From Paracoccus onubensis (lineage in GTDB: Bacteria > Pseudomonadota > Alphaproteobacteria > Rhodobacterales > Rhodobacteraceae): a DNA stretch of 64,000 nt. A program made the translations under genes and the position numbers. How positions within the stretch are numbered: position 1 is the first letter of the stretch; every line of letters begins with the position of its first letter. Below, one piece after another: positions 44,582 through 52,895 of this stretch. Location: contig NZ_QZCG01000001.1 in NCBI RefSeq assembly GCF_003591515.1, positions 434,001 through 498,000 on the forward strand, written 5' to 3'. Below the pieces are notes generated by a model. The model searched no databases. It was not told the origin of the DNA and was given only the letters and a program-made list of their open reading frames with translations.

Positions 44582-44589
44582 TGTTCGGT

Positions 44590-44626
44590 GGCGCAGGTGG
44601 CCTTGTTCCGCCTGCGCCTCTTTTTT
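44590..44626 (+). terminator. Strong rho-independent terminator/attenuator after the needle-like gene
   Basis: Perfect 8-bp stem GGCGCAGG (44590-44597) with CCTGCGCC (44611-44618), followed by TCTTTTTT. It starts 9 bases after the stop and 22 bases before sctD, so most transcripts should end here and only a fraction read on into sctD-V, giving an excess of the small protein. Confidence 0.85.
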
Positions 44627-44648
44627 CTGAACTCAAGGCAAGTATGCA

Positions 44649-45560
44649 GTGACAAGTAGCGTCCAATCACCCGGTCGGACAGAGATCGCGATCAGAAGCC
44701 CGCGAACGGCCGGCCTGACACTCAGCGTGCTTGACGGGATACATCGTGGCGTTACGACTGCCATCGAAGGTGGTAGCTGTACGATCGGTGCAGCCAGTGA
44801 TCGCGATGTCGTACTTGCTGACGAGAATGTTGCACCTGATCACCTGAGACTGCGCTTCTACGGCCGGCAGGTTGCGATTGATGCTGTTGGCGGGGATGCG
44901 AGGGTCGAAGGACTGCCGCTGATCCGCAAGGGTCACGGTTGCCGCGTGACATTGCCGATTGTGGTCAGTCTTGGTGCGGCGCGCATTCGGCTGGGCCGCG
45001 ATGTCCGGCAGGCGGGGCGTCTGCAACACTGGTTGCCTGCCGGTGCCGTTGCGCTGGTACTCGTGATCGGCGGTCTGTTGCTGGCAAACCAGTCAAGCGG
45101 CTATGGCGCGGCCAACAAGACAACAGCGGCCAGCGGCAATGAGATGAGTCGCCAAGGCGTGATCCCCGCGGATGGTTCTGTTGCCGAGGCGCTGCGGCAA
45201 CATCTGGCGGATGCCGGCCTCGATGGCCTGGCCGTAACGGAAAACGACCGTCATCTCAGTGTCTCTGGTACGGTGCCGGAAGACGGGTTAGCCGCCTGGA
45301 CCGACGTACAGCACTGGTTTGATGGCAGTTATGGCGCGCGCTATGTACTTTCCAGTCGCGTGACCACTGCCGCACCTGCAGGCGTGCCTGAGTTTTCGTT
45401 TCAGGCGGTTTGGTTTGGCATGCGTCCCTATGTTGTCGATGCCCAGGGCCAGCGCCGCTACCCGGGGGCCGCACTGCAGGACGGCTGGGTGCTGAAATCG
45501 ATCGGTCCTGATGGGATCACGGTCTCGCGGAACGGAACAGATTTCCTGCTGAACACATGA
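44649..45560 (+). CDS. sctD: T3SS inner-membrane ring protein SctD
   Basis: 303 residues from GTG. Cytoplasmic FHA-like domain (IEGGSCTIGAASDRDVVLAD, ENVAPDHLRLRFYGRQVAID), a single membrane helix near 128-147 (WLPAGAVALVLVIGGLLLA) and a short periplasmic part with one BON-like domain (LRQHLADAGLDGLAVTENDR). It is the YscD/HrpQ/y4yQ type, shorter than YscD as in rhizobial systems. It forms the outer of the two inner-membrane rings with SctJ. Confidence 0.82.
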   Translation: MTSSVQSPGRTEIAIRSPRTAGLTLSVLDGIHRGVTTAIEGGSCTIGAASDRDVVLADENVAPDHLRLRFYGRQVAIDAVGGDARVEGLPLIRKGHGCRVTLPIVVSLGAARIRLGRDVRQAGRLQHWLPAGAVALVLVIGGLLLANQSSGYGAANKTTAASGNEMSRQGVIPADGSVAEALRQHLADAGLDGLAVTENDRHLSVSGTVPEDGLAAWTDVQHWFDGSYGARYVLSSRVTTAAPAGVPEFSFQAVWFGMRPYVVDAQGQRRYPGAALQDGWVLKSIGPDGITVSRNGTDFLLNT

Positions 45561-45588
45561 TAACCTGCCCCTCAATCCGATCTGCGGC

Positions 45589-45978
45589 ATGAGCCGGATC
45601 ACTCGCCACAGCCATGGCGTCGAACGCCACCGTCTGGACAGCGCCCTGGTCACCGCCGGCCAGGGTGCCGATGCCTTGACCCGGGCACAGATCGCAACAT
45701 TTGAGAATATTCTCCGCCAAAGCCGCCGTGGCAAGGGTGCAGGTCGCCGGTCGCTGCGGGACGAGATCGAGAGCCTGACCATGCCCGAGATCGGCGATCC
45801 CGGCATCTTCACCGCGGGCCGCATGAGCGATCTTCTGACTCATGTGATCGACGCGGTCCTCCCGCAACTGGACATGCACGAGGACGTCATGGACATCACC
45901 GGAGCGATGTTGCGCGAGGAAATTGAAAACCAGCGCGAAATCCAGGACCGTATCAGCGAAGGCGGATGGCATGAATGA
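45589..45978 (+). CDS. T3SS-locus protein (129 aa), unknown
   Basis: 129 residues, helical and charged, no signal peptide or membrane segment: ALTRAQIATFENILRQSRRG, LRDEIESLTMPEIGDPGIFT, LREEIENQREIQDRISEGGW. It sits between sctD and a TPR protein and overlaps the latter by 8 bases, so it is very likely part of the secretion operon. It could be a chaperone or gatekeeper-like protein; no family recognised. Confidence 0.6.
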   Translation: MSRITRHSHGVERHRLDSALVTAGQGADALTRAQIATFENILRQSRRGKGAGRRSLRDEIESLTMPEIGDPGIFTAGRMSDLLTHVIDAVLPQLDMHEDVMDITGAMLREEIENQREIQDRISEGGWHE

Positions 45979-46336
45979 CGGCAAGGATGCGGGCCGTGGT
46001 ACAGCCAAGGATCGCGAAGATAGCGCGGATCTGCTGCATTCGCTGGGTTATCTTTATCTGAAAGGCGGGCGCGTACGCCGCGCGCTGGTCCTGCTTCTTC
46101 TGGCTCATCAGATCGAGCCGGACAGCCCCGGCATCCTGCGCACGCTGACTGCGGCCTTGATCGAGAATGGATCCTCGCAGCGGGCGCTCGCCGCGCTGGA
46201 CCGGCTGGCGACACTGGAGCCCGAGGGCAATCAGGCCGCGACCTTGCTGCGCGCCCGTGCCCTGTGGACGATGGGCGACGAGGAGCGGGCCCGACAGTGT
46301 TTTGAGCTATACGTTGCCCAAAGGAATGCCGCATGA
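45971..46336 (+). CDS. T3SS TPR protein (y4yS/YscG-like chaperone)
   Basis: 121 residues from ATG 45971. Two to three tetratricopeptide units: LLHSLGYLYLKGGRVRRALV, SPGILRTLTAALIENGSSQR, NQAATLLRARALWTMGDEER. Cytoplasmic TPR proteins at this place before sctV (y4yS in rhizobia) or YscG-type chaperones hold needle or translocator subunits before export. Its stop overlaps the sctV start (ATGA). Confidence 0.65.
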   Translation: MNDGKDAGRGTAKDREDSADLLHSLGYLYLKGGRVRRALVLLLLAHQIEPDSPGILRTLTAALIENGSSQRALAALDRLATLEPEGNQAATLLRARALWTMGDEERARQCFELYVAQRNAA

Positions 46337-48483
46337 GAGGTCTTCTTGAACGGCTGAACGGGCTGGCCGGAATGGCCGCCCAGCGCTCGGACGTGATTGT
46401 GATGATCTTCATGCTCCTTGCGGTCGTGATGATCGTGCTCCCGCTGCCGACGATGCTGGTCGACACGCTCATCACCGTCAACATCTCGCTGAGCCTGCTG
46501 GTTCTGGCCGTGGCCTTCTATATCGGGCGGCCTGCGGATTTCTCCGCGCTGCCATCGCTCATTCTGCTGACAACCTTGTTTCGTCTGGCATTGTCGATCA
46601 CTACGGCCCGGCTGATCCTGCTCCAGGCGGATGCGGGCGAGATCGTCGAAACCTTCGGTAACTTCGTGATCGGGGGCGAGATCGTCGTCGGCCTGATCGT
46701 GTTCCTGATCATTACCGCCGCGCAGTTCATCGTCATCACCAAGGGCGCCGAACGCGTGGCAGAAGTCGCCGCCCGCTTCACGCTGGACGCCATGCCCGGC
46801 AAGCAGATGTCGATCGACAACGATATGCGCAACGGCGATATTGACGCCGATGAGGCGCGCTTGCGCCGCTCACGACTCGAGCGGGAGAGCCAGCTATACG
46901 GCGCGATGGACGGGGCGATGAAATTCGTCAAGGGCGACGCGATCACCGGCCTTGTCATCGTCTTCGTCAACCTGATCGGCGGGCTGGTGGTCGGCATGAT
47001 CAACCATGGCATGACCTTTGCCGAAGCGGGGCGCACCTATTCGCTGCTGACCGTCGGCGACGGTCTGATCGCACAGATCCCGGCGCTGCTGATCTCGCTT
47101 GCGGCCGGCACCGTAGTAACGCGTGTGGCCAGCGATACCGAGCGCGATCTGGGAAACGAGATAATCGGTCAGCTTGGCTCCAACGAACGGCCGCTGTTTC
47201 TGGCGGCGGTGGTACTGGCGGGCGGTAGCTTTGTGCCGGGTTTCCCGACGCTGATCTTCCTGACTCTTGCCGCCATTTTCGGCGGACTCGGCTGGTTGGT
47301 CGGTCGCAAGCGCCCCGTCGAATCTGCCCCCGAGACCGCCTTGCCGCAAGAAGAAGAGGTGCTGAGGCTGGACGAGACTTCCTCGACCGAGGACACGATC
47401 CTGTCGGATGGGGCGACCCGCCACAAGGTGGTGGTACATGTTGGGCCGACATTGGGGCAGGCGGTCTGGTCCGATCGTTTCAGACGCGAGGCGAACGTCC
47501 TGCGTAGCCAGCTTGGCGCCGAGCTTGGTCTTGAATTTCCGGCGGTCGAGTTGCGGCTGATGCCGGAACTGGCCGCCGACCGCTTCCAGGTGGAGCTGGA
47601 CAATGTGCCCATTGCAGATGGCGAGGTGCCACAGGGGATGCTGTTGCTCAACGATGACGTCATGCATCTGGATATGATGAAGATCGGCCATATGCCCGGA
47701 CCGGCGATGATCAGTGGCGTAGGCAGCATCTGGGTATCCAGTCAAAAGCAACCGGCGCTGGATGAGGCCGGGGTCGGCTATCACGACGCGGCAACGGTGC
47801 TGATCCTGTGTCTTACCCAGGCGATGCGCCGCTACGCCGCGCATTTCATCGGGATTCAGGAAACCCGCGAGATGTTGACCCGGATGGAGGATGAATATGG
47901 CGAACTTGTCCGAGAGGTCGGCCGCGCCGTGCCTTTGACCCGGCTCTCCGATATTCTGCGCCGCCTGGTCGAGGAAGATGTGCCGATCTCGAATATGCGC
48001 GCCATCCTTGAGGCACTGGTGGAATGGGCTCCGCGCGATAGCGATACGTTATCCTTATCCGAACGCGTGCGCACGGCGTTGTCGCGTCAGATTTGCCACC
48101 GTCATGCACAGATGAACCGCGTTATCGCGGCCTATGTCACAACTCGCCCGACCGAGGATGCACTTCGAAGCTCGGTCAAGCAGACTGGTATTGGCCCCAG
48201 TCTGCAATTGCCCGAGGCTCCAACCCGTGCGCTGCTGGAACAGTTGCGAAAGCGCGAGGACGGCAATACTACCCTGGCCCCGGTGGTGCTGACGGCAATG
48301 GATCTGCGCTATGCAATACGCCAGTTCCTGCTCCGCCACGGGCTGGATATGGCAGTGCTGTCCTATCCCGAGATAGCCTCTGAATATTCGGTGCAGCCAC
48401 TGGTACCGATCTCCCTTGCAACGGCCCGGGGCGGGCGGGGTACGATCATGCAGCGCGATGAAAACGCGCAGGAAACAGCATGA
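46333..48483 (+). CDS. sctV: T3SS major export apparatus protein SctV
   Basis: 716 residues. Eight membrane helices in the first 310 residues with the FHIPEP-family blocks PLPTMLVDTLITVNISLSLL, SLILLTTLFRLALSITTARL, VITKGAERVAEVAARFTLDA and MPGKQMSIDNDMRNGDID, then a cytoplasmic domain that forms the nonameric ring (HKVVVHVGPTLGQAVW onward; LTRLSDILRRLVEEDVPISN). It uses proton flow and selects substrates. Overlaps the TPR gene by 4 bases. Confidence 0.96.
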   Translation: MRGLLERLNGLAGMAAQRSDVIVMIFMLLAVVMIVLPLPTMLVDTLITVNISLSLLVLAVAFYIGRPADFSALPSLILLTTLFRLALSITTARLILLQADAGEIVETFGNFVIGGEIVVGLIVFLIITAAQFIVITKGAERVAEVAARFTLDAMPGKQMSIDNDMRNGDIDADEARLRRSRLERESQLYGAMDGAMKFVKGDAITGLVIVFVNLIGGLVVGMINHGMTFAEAGRTYSLLTVGDGLIAQIPALLISLAAGTVVTRVASDTERDLGNEIIGQLGSNERPLFLAAVVLAGGSFVPGFPTLIFLTLAAIFGGLGWLVGRKRPVESAPETALPQEEEVLRLDETSSTEDTILSDGATRHKVVVHVGPTLGQAVWSDRFRREANVLRSQLGAELGLEFPAVELRLMPELAADRFQVELDNVPIADGEVPQGMLLLNDDVMHLDMMKIGHMPGPAMISGVGSIWVSSQKQPALDEAGVGYHDAATVLILCLTQAMRRYAAHFIGIQETREMLTRMEDEYGELVREVGRAVPLTRLSDILRRLVEEDVPISNMRAILEALVEWAPRDSDTLSLSERVRTALSRQICHRHAQMNRVIAAYVTTRPTEDALRSSVKQTGIGPSLQLPEAPTRALLEQLRKREDGNTTLAPVVLTAMDLRYAIRQFLLRHGLDMAVLSYPEIASEYSVQPLVPISLATARGGRGTIMQRDENAQETA

Positions 48484-48523
48484 CGACAAACAAGACCAAG
48501 ACACCGAAAGGACGTTCGACGGC

Positions 48524-49837
48524 ATGAGATTCGCAATCGCCACACTTGGCAGGGTGCTGGCCCTGCTGGTCCTGCTCGTAACCGGTACACCACTCAGCGC
48601 GCAAACCGTGAACGCTCGTGTCGGGGAGACTTTGCGTATGACCAAAGGCGAGGGGCGGATCATCCGCTTCGACCAGCCGGTGACGGACGTATTTCTGGCC
48701 GATGCCGAGATCGCCGACATTCGTGTGATCTCGCCTCAGACGGTTTACGCCCACGCCAAGGCCGTGGGGCTGACAGACCTTATGGCGTTGAATGCAGATG
48801 GTCAGACCGTCGGCAATGTTGAGTTCTCGGTGACCGAGGATCCCCGCCCGCTTGAGCAGCGCCAGCAGGATGTCGCTCCCACCAGTGCGATCACCTTGCG
48901 CATGTTCGGCGATTCCCCGACCGCCAGTGGAAATGCCACATCTCTGCAAGAGGCGGTCGATATCTCCGATACTCTGGAGACCTTCGCGACCGAAGCCGCA
49001 CCTGTCTTTAACAATTCCACCATGTCCGGTCCGAACCAGGTGAATATCCGGGTTCGTTTCGCCGAAGTCTCGCGCCAGCAGCTACAGCAATACGGTATTA
49101 GTTGGGGCGTGTTCGATGGCGGCGGTTCGTTCAGCTTCGGTTTGGTCACGGGTATAGGTGCCGAACGCGGTGGAAATCTTGCGCTGGCAAGCAAGACCTG
49201 GGATGGCGGGCGTGTCGACATGCTGCTGGACGCCTTGCAGCAAAATGGCGTGCTGACGATCCTGGCAGAGCCGAATATCACGGCAGTCACTGGCGAAACC
49301 GCAAGTTTCCTGGCTGGCGGCGAATTACCGGTCCCTGTTCCAGTGAGCGACGATCAGGTCGGCATCGAATATAAGCAGTTCGGGGTCTCTCTGCTTTTCA
49401 CGCCGACATTGCTGCCGAACGGGCTCATCTCGATGCGCGTGCGCCCCGAGGTCAGCAGTCTCGCCCAATCGGGGGGTGTCAAGGTCGCGAACCTGAGCGT
49501 ACCTGCCTTGCAGGTTCGCCGCGCAGATACCACGGTCGAGGTCGGATCGGGTCAGACTTTCGCTATTGCGGGCCTGTTTCAACGCGATGCAGCACAGCAG
49601 ATCGACAAGGTGCCGTTGATTGGCGATATTCCGATATTAGGGGGGTTGTTCCGATCAAGCCGTTTCCAACGCAATGAAACAGAGCTTGTCATTCTGATAA
49701 CCCCATATCTGGTGAAACCGGTCGAAGAGCGATCGCTGAAAACGCCGCAGGACAGCCCGCGCGGGGCGCTGCCCGGACCTGTTGCGAGCGGGCAGCGCCC
49801 CAAGACGAATAAAGGTTATGGATTCTATGTACAATAA
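48524..49837 (+). CDS. sctC: T3SS outer-membrane secretin, CpaC/RhcC2-like
   Basis: 437 residues from ATG 48524. Signal peptide ending GTPLSAQ; an N-terminal BON/pilus-assembly domain (GEGRIIRFDQPVTDVFLADA, TVYAHAKAVGLTDLMALNAD) characteristic of Tad-pilus CpaC/RcpA; then the secretin core (VNIRVRFAEVSRQQLQQYGI, ILAEPNITAVTGETASFLAG, GVSLLFTPTLLPNGLISMRV, KVPLIGDIPILGGLFRSS). T3SS secretins usually have N1-N3 domains instead; the rhizobial RhcC2 is the known exception. The missing N-terminal rings are provided by the 43575-44240 gene. Confidence 0.88.
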   Translation: MRFAIATLGRVLALLVLLVTGTPLSAQTVNARVGETLRMTKGEGRIIRFDQPVTDVFLADAEIADIRVISPQTVYAHAKAVGLTDLMALNADGQTVGNVEFSVTEDPRPLEQRQQDVAPTSAITLRMFGDSPTASGNATSLQEAVDISDTLETFATEAAPVFNNSTMSGPNQVNIRVRFAEVSRQQLQQYGISWGVFDGGGSFSFGLVTGIGAERGGNLALASKTWDGGRVDMLLDALQQNGVLTILAEPNITAVTGETASFLAGGELPVPVPVSDDQVGIEYKQFGVSLLFTPTLLPNGLISMRVRPEVSSLAQSGGVKVANLSVPALQVRRADTTVEVGSGQTFAIAGLFQRDAAQQIDKVPLIGDIPILGGLFRSSRFQRNETELVILITPYLVKPVEERSLKTPQDSPRGALPGPVASGQRPKTNKGYGFYVQ

Positions 49838-50249
49838 GCGCCATTTTGGTTTGGTCGCCGTGATTGCGATAGCAGGTTGCAATGCGCCGGCTCGTGATCC
49901 TTTGCCCTACTCGCCGAATTATCAGTATATCGGGGATGCTCAGTCCGGCGCGGGAGTTATCCGCAAGGGTTATGCGGTCTCGTCCGTATCGGAGAGGCGG
50001 TTGGTGCCGGATGCCTGCGTCACGCCCGACATCACTGCCGATCCTTTCTATCTGCCGCCGGGTTGCGCCAATAACATCAATCTGCAACAGATGGTGGCCA
50101 ATCAGGGCGATCTGCTTCGCGGGACGACGACGGGGCCCGCAATGGCGGCCCCAGCCGCGCGCGCGGCGCGCAAAGTGATCGACGGTGAGCAGGAACTGCC
50201 CGAGCCGCTGCCCGGCGACACGCTTTCGACCACCGAGCAACGTTACTGA
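49818..50249 (+). CDS. CpaD-like lipoprotein partner of the secretin
   Basis: 143 residues (from ATG 49818; ATG 49827 is also possible) overlapping the secretin end by 20 bases. Lipobox IAGC; the C-terminal half DPFYLPPGCANNINLQQMVA with NQGDLLRG...ARAARKVIDGE matches the end of Tad-pilus CpaD lipoproteins (LGCAxxxNLAxMVAxPxDLxxP...AxxAxxKYRxG). In Tad systems CpaD works with the CpaC secretin. Translational overlap with the secretin argues for the same partnership here inside a T3SS. Confidence 0.65.
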   Translation: MDSMYNKRHFGLVAVIAIAGCNAPARDPLPYSPNYQYIGDAQSGAGVIRKGYAVSSVSERRLVPDACVTPDITADPFYLPPGCANNINLQQMVANQGDLLRGTTTGPAMAAPAARAARKVIDGEQELPEPLPGDTLSTTEQRY

Positions 50250-50260
50250 TGAATGCGTTC

Positions 50261-51049
50261 CTAGCCCGCCGACAACAACCCGATCGCCCGCGCCTTACCG
50301 GCGGGCGAGGCGATGTCGCGGATCTTGCGGGCCTCGGACAGAAAGGCGCGCTTGTCGCGCGGGGCGTAATCGGGAACCCGGACCGCTTCGGCGCCTGCCA
50401 TATCGCCCGAAATGACCAGCACCAGCATGAGGTTACGGAAATGTCGGGTTTGGGCGCGGGGCGATGCGGTAATGCCGCGCGCCGTGGCGATGGACTGGGC
50501 GGCCTGTCCGGAAATCGCTTGCGCGAGCGCGACATTCGACTGGGTATCAAGATTCGCAGGCTCGATCTTCGCGGCCGAGCGGAATGCCTCTTCGGCCTGG
50601 GCGGCATTGCCCGTCAGGATCAATGCCGTTCCCAGCCGGTTCCAGCCCGCGCTGCTGTGTACCTTCGGTGCGGCTACGGCCAGGGTGCGGGCGGCACTTT
50701 CCACCTGATCTGCCTGCAATTGCGCCGTCCCCAGCCCCAGCAGCGCCGCGCCATTGTCGGGCTCAGTGTTCAGCGCGGTGCGATAGGCCTCGGCGGCCGC
50801 TTCGGGCTGGCCAGAATCCAGCAGAGCCTTGCCCAGCCGGCTATATGCGCCGACCGTGTCCTTCGAGGATTTTGCCGCGCGCTGATAAAGGCTGATAGCT
50901 GTCTGTGTGTCGCCGCGAGCCTCGAGATCCTGCGCGAGCCTGACCATCCGCGCCTCGTCGCCACGGGGGAGGCTGGTGCCATCAGTCGTGGCGCAGGCTG
51001 CCAGAGAAAGCGAGGCAAGCAGCGTGACGGAAAGGGACGAAAGGTGCAT
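50261..51049 (-). CDS. TadD-like TPR lipoprotein (secretin pilotin candidate)
   Basis: 262 residues from ATG 51049 (AGGAG 6 bases upstream). Lipobox LAAC, then four to five TPR units (ALISLYQRAAKSSKDTVGAY-like, EAAAEAYRTALNTEPDNGAA, QVESAARTLAVAAPKVHSSA, NAAQAEEAFRSAAKIEPANL). Organisation and sequence are those of TadD, the Tad-pilus lipoprotein needed for secretin assembly. Convergent with the CpaD-like gene and divergent from sctU. It completes a CpaC-CpaD-TadD outer-membrane set within the T3SS cluster. Confidence 0.72.
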   Translation of the reverse strand: MHLSSLSVTLLASLSLAACATTDGTSLPRGDEARMVRLAQDLEARGDTQTAISLYQRAAKSSKDTVGAYSRLGKALLDSGQPEAAAEAYRTALNTEPDNGAALLGLGTAQLQADQVESAARTLAVAAPKVHSSAGWNRLGTALILTGNAAQAEEAFRSAAKIEPANLDTQSNVALAQAISGQAAQSIATARGITASPRAQTRHFRNLMLVLVISGDMAGAEAVRVPDYAPRDKRAFLSEARKIRDIASPAGKARAIGLLSAG

Positions 51050-51123
51050 TACCGGCTCCTGAATTGCCGCCACCTTGTAAACTGCGATACAGCGAATGAC
51101 AACGCTGCAGCGGGGCCGGGGAC

Positions 51124-52173
51124 ATGAGCGGCTCGACGGAAGAACGCAGCCTCCCCGCTTCCGACAAGAAGTTGCGCGAGGCGCGCGAAAAGGGCCAGAT
51201 CGCGAAAAGCCAGGACCTGGTCGCGGGTATGACTCTGCTGGTCGCGGTAATTTACATGGGCGCGAACATGGAGGATCAGATTACCCGCGTCGAGGCGCTG
51301 TTCCACATGGTCGCCCGTCGTGTCTGGGTCGAGCCGCTGGACGCGCTCTGGCCCGAGATCCGCGCTCGTGCGATCGAGATTCTGATGGGCATTGCGCTGC
51401 CGCTTTTCCTGACGACGCTGGCGGCAATCGTTGCCACCAATCTTGTTGTGATGCGGGGCTTCATCTTCTCGGTCTCGCCGCTTGAGCCGAAATTCGAGAA
51501 GATCAGCCCGATCGAGGGGGCAAAGCGGATCTTCTCGATGCGCAGCATCGTTGAATTTTTGAAATCCCTCATCAAGATCGTCACGCTTGCCGTGGCTTTC
51601 GTCATCGTGTTCCGTGGAGGATTGCAGGCACTTCTGCAATCCTCGATTTGCGGAAATGCCTGCATCCGCGCCAGTTTCGAGGGACTGCTGCACCCGTTGG
51701 TAATCACGGCGATCATCATCTTCCTGGTCGTCGGCAGTATCGATGTCGGTATCCAACAATGGTTGTTTAGCCGCGATATGAAGATGAGTCGCAGTGAACA
51801 AAAGCGCGAACGCAAGGATGCCGAAGGCGACCCCGCCATCCAGCAGCAGCGCAGCAAACAACGTCGCGAGATGCAGGCCCATGCGACCAAGATCGGGCTG
51901 GAACGCGCCTCGATGGTGCTGGGCGTAACCGGCGGCTGGGTCGTGGGCATCCGCTATATCCGGGGCGAAACCTCGGTACCGATCGTGGTCTCGCGCGCTG
52001 GCCCGGAAAAATCAGGGCAGCACCTGTCGCAGGCACAGGGGCTGGACATTCCGGTCGTCGGCAACGCTGCGCTGGCCGCCGCCATCGCGCGTGTCGCCCG
52101 AAACGGTGAGCCGGTCCCGGCGCAGCAATTCCAGCCCGTTGCCGATGTTCTGGTGGAAACGGGGATCATATGA
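51124..52173 (+). CDS. sctU: T3SS export switch protein SctU lacking the NPTH cleavage motif
   Basis: 349 residues, FlhB/YscU/HrcU family: N-terminal ERSLPASDKKLREAREKGQI, four membrane helices (about 33-210), the linker SRDMKMSRSEQKRERKDAEG and a C-terminal domain with IRYIRGETSVPIVV. In the family this last block is preceded by Asn-Pro-Thr-His, where the protein cleaves itself to switch substrates. Here the aligned residues 268-271 are Val-Thr-Gly-Gly (bases 51925-51936), so autocleavage by the usual mechanism should not occur. It is separated from sctT, unlike the standard R-S-T-U order. No frameshift is needed to explain the change. Confidence 0.9.
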   Translation: MSGSTEERSLPASDKKLREAREKGQIAKSQDLVAGMTLLVAVIYMGANMEDQITRVEALFHMVARRVWVEPLDALWPEIRARAIEILMGIALPLFLTTLAAIVATNLVVMRGFIFSVSPLEPKFEKISPIEGAKRIFSMRSIVEFLKSLIKIVTLAVAFVIVFRGGLQALLQSSICGNACIRASFEGLLHPLVITAIIIFLVVGSIDVGIQQWLFSRDMKMSRSEQKRERKDAEGDPAIQQQRSKQRREMQAHATKIGLERASMVLGVTGGWVVGIRYIRGETSVPIVVSRAGPEKSGQHLSQAQGLDIPVVGNAALAAAIARVARNGEPVPAQQFQPVADVLVETGII

Positions 52174-52186
52174 TGAAAGGTCCAGC

Positions 52187-52777
52187 ATGGCCCGAATGCT
52201 TGCCCGCCGTGGTTTTCTTGCCGGTCTTGTCCTTGCACCGTTGCCGTTGCATGCTCAGGAAGGTGGATATATCGACTTTCTGTTTGCGCCGGTTCAGGGT
52301 GGGCGCGAGGCAAGGGACCCGTCCGCGCTCCCGGCTGATCGCGTAACGCGTCAGCGCATTCCTTATCCCTCGCAAGAAGTGCCCGGCACGATCCTGATCG
52401 ATACCAGGACGCGCCGGCTTTACCTGATCGAGCCGGATGGTTTTGCGCAAAGCTATGAAGTCGGTGTCGGTGCCGAGGGCTTTGGCTGGTCCGGCACCGA
52501 AATCATCAGTGCCAAGCGGGAGTGGCCGGATTGGCGTCCACCCGCCCAGATGCGCGCCCGCCGCCCCGATCTACCTGCCTTTGTCCCGGGAGGGCCGGAA
52601 AATCCTATGGGCGCGCGGGCATTATATCTGGGCCAGACGCTCTACCGAATCCACGGCTCGAACGAGCCTGAGACCGTGGGCGATGCGGCTTCCTCCGGCT
52701 GCTTTCGCATGACGAATGCCGACGTGATCGATCTTTACAATCGCGCTCGGATCGGCGCCCGGGTCCGCGTCTTTTGA
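52187..52777 (+). CDS. Periplasmic L,D-transpeptidase (YkuD/ErfK type)
   Basis: 196 residues from ATG 52187 (GAAAGG 6 bases upstream). Arg-rich, Tat-like export signal MARMLARRGFLAGLVLAPLP, then a YkuD domain: TILIDTRTRRLYLIEPDG, YRIHGSNEPETVGDAASSGC and FRMTNADVIDLYNR, with catalytic His and Cys. It forms L,D crosslinks or modifies peptidoglycan. It starts 13 bases after sctU, so it is probably co-transcribed; it may strengthen or open the wall around the secretion apparatus (inference). Confidence 0.85.
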   Translation: MARMLARRGFLAGLVLAPLPLHAQEGGYIDFLFAPVQGGREARDPSALPADRVTRQRIPYPSQEVPGTILIDTRTRRLYLIEPDGFAQSYEVGVGAEGFGWSGTEIISAKREWPDWRPPAQMRARRPDLPAFVPGGPENPMGARALYLGQTLYRIHGSNEPETVGDAASSGCFRMTNADVIDLYNRARIGARVRVF

Positions 52778-52895
52778 CAAGACGCTGACAAAGAACCACG
52801 CGTTGCCAAACACATGTCGTCACGGGTCTGTCATCGACGGGGCTTAGTCTTTTGCTGAAAACCCTAATGACCACCTATTGCTCAGGAACATGCTC

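Noticed and set aside
36441..50249. Flagellar export cluster instead of a T3SS
   Set aside because: A secretin, a lipidated SctJ, a split N-ring protein and a NopX/HrpF-like translocator are present, while flagellin, hook and rod genes are absent.
48524..51049. A Tad pilus locus
   Set aside because: Only the outer-membrane trio is present; no CpaF/TadA ATPase, TadB/C platform, pilin or prepilin peptidase, and all neighbours are T3SS genes.
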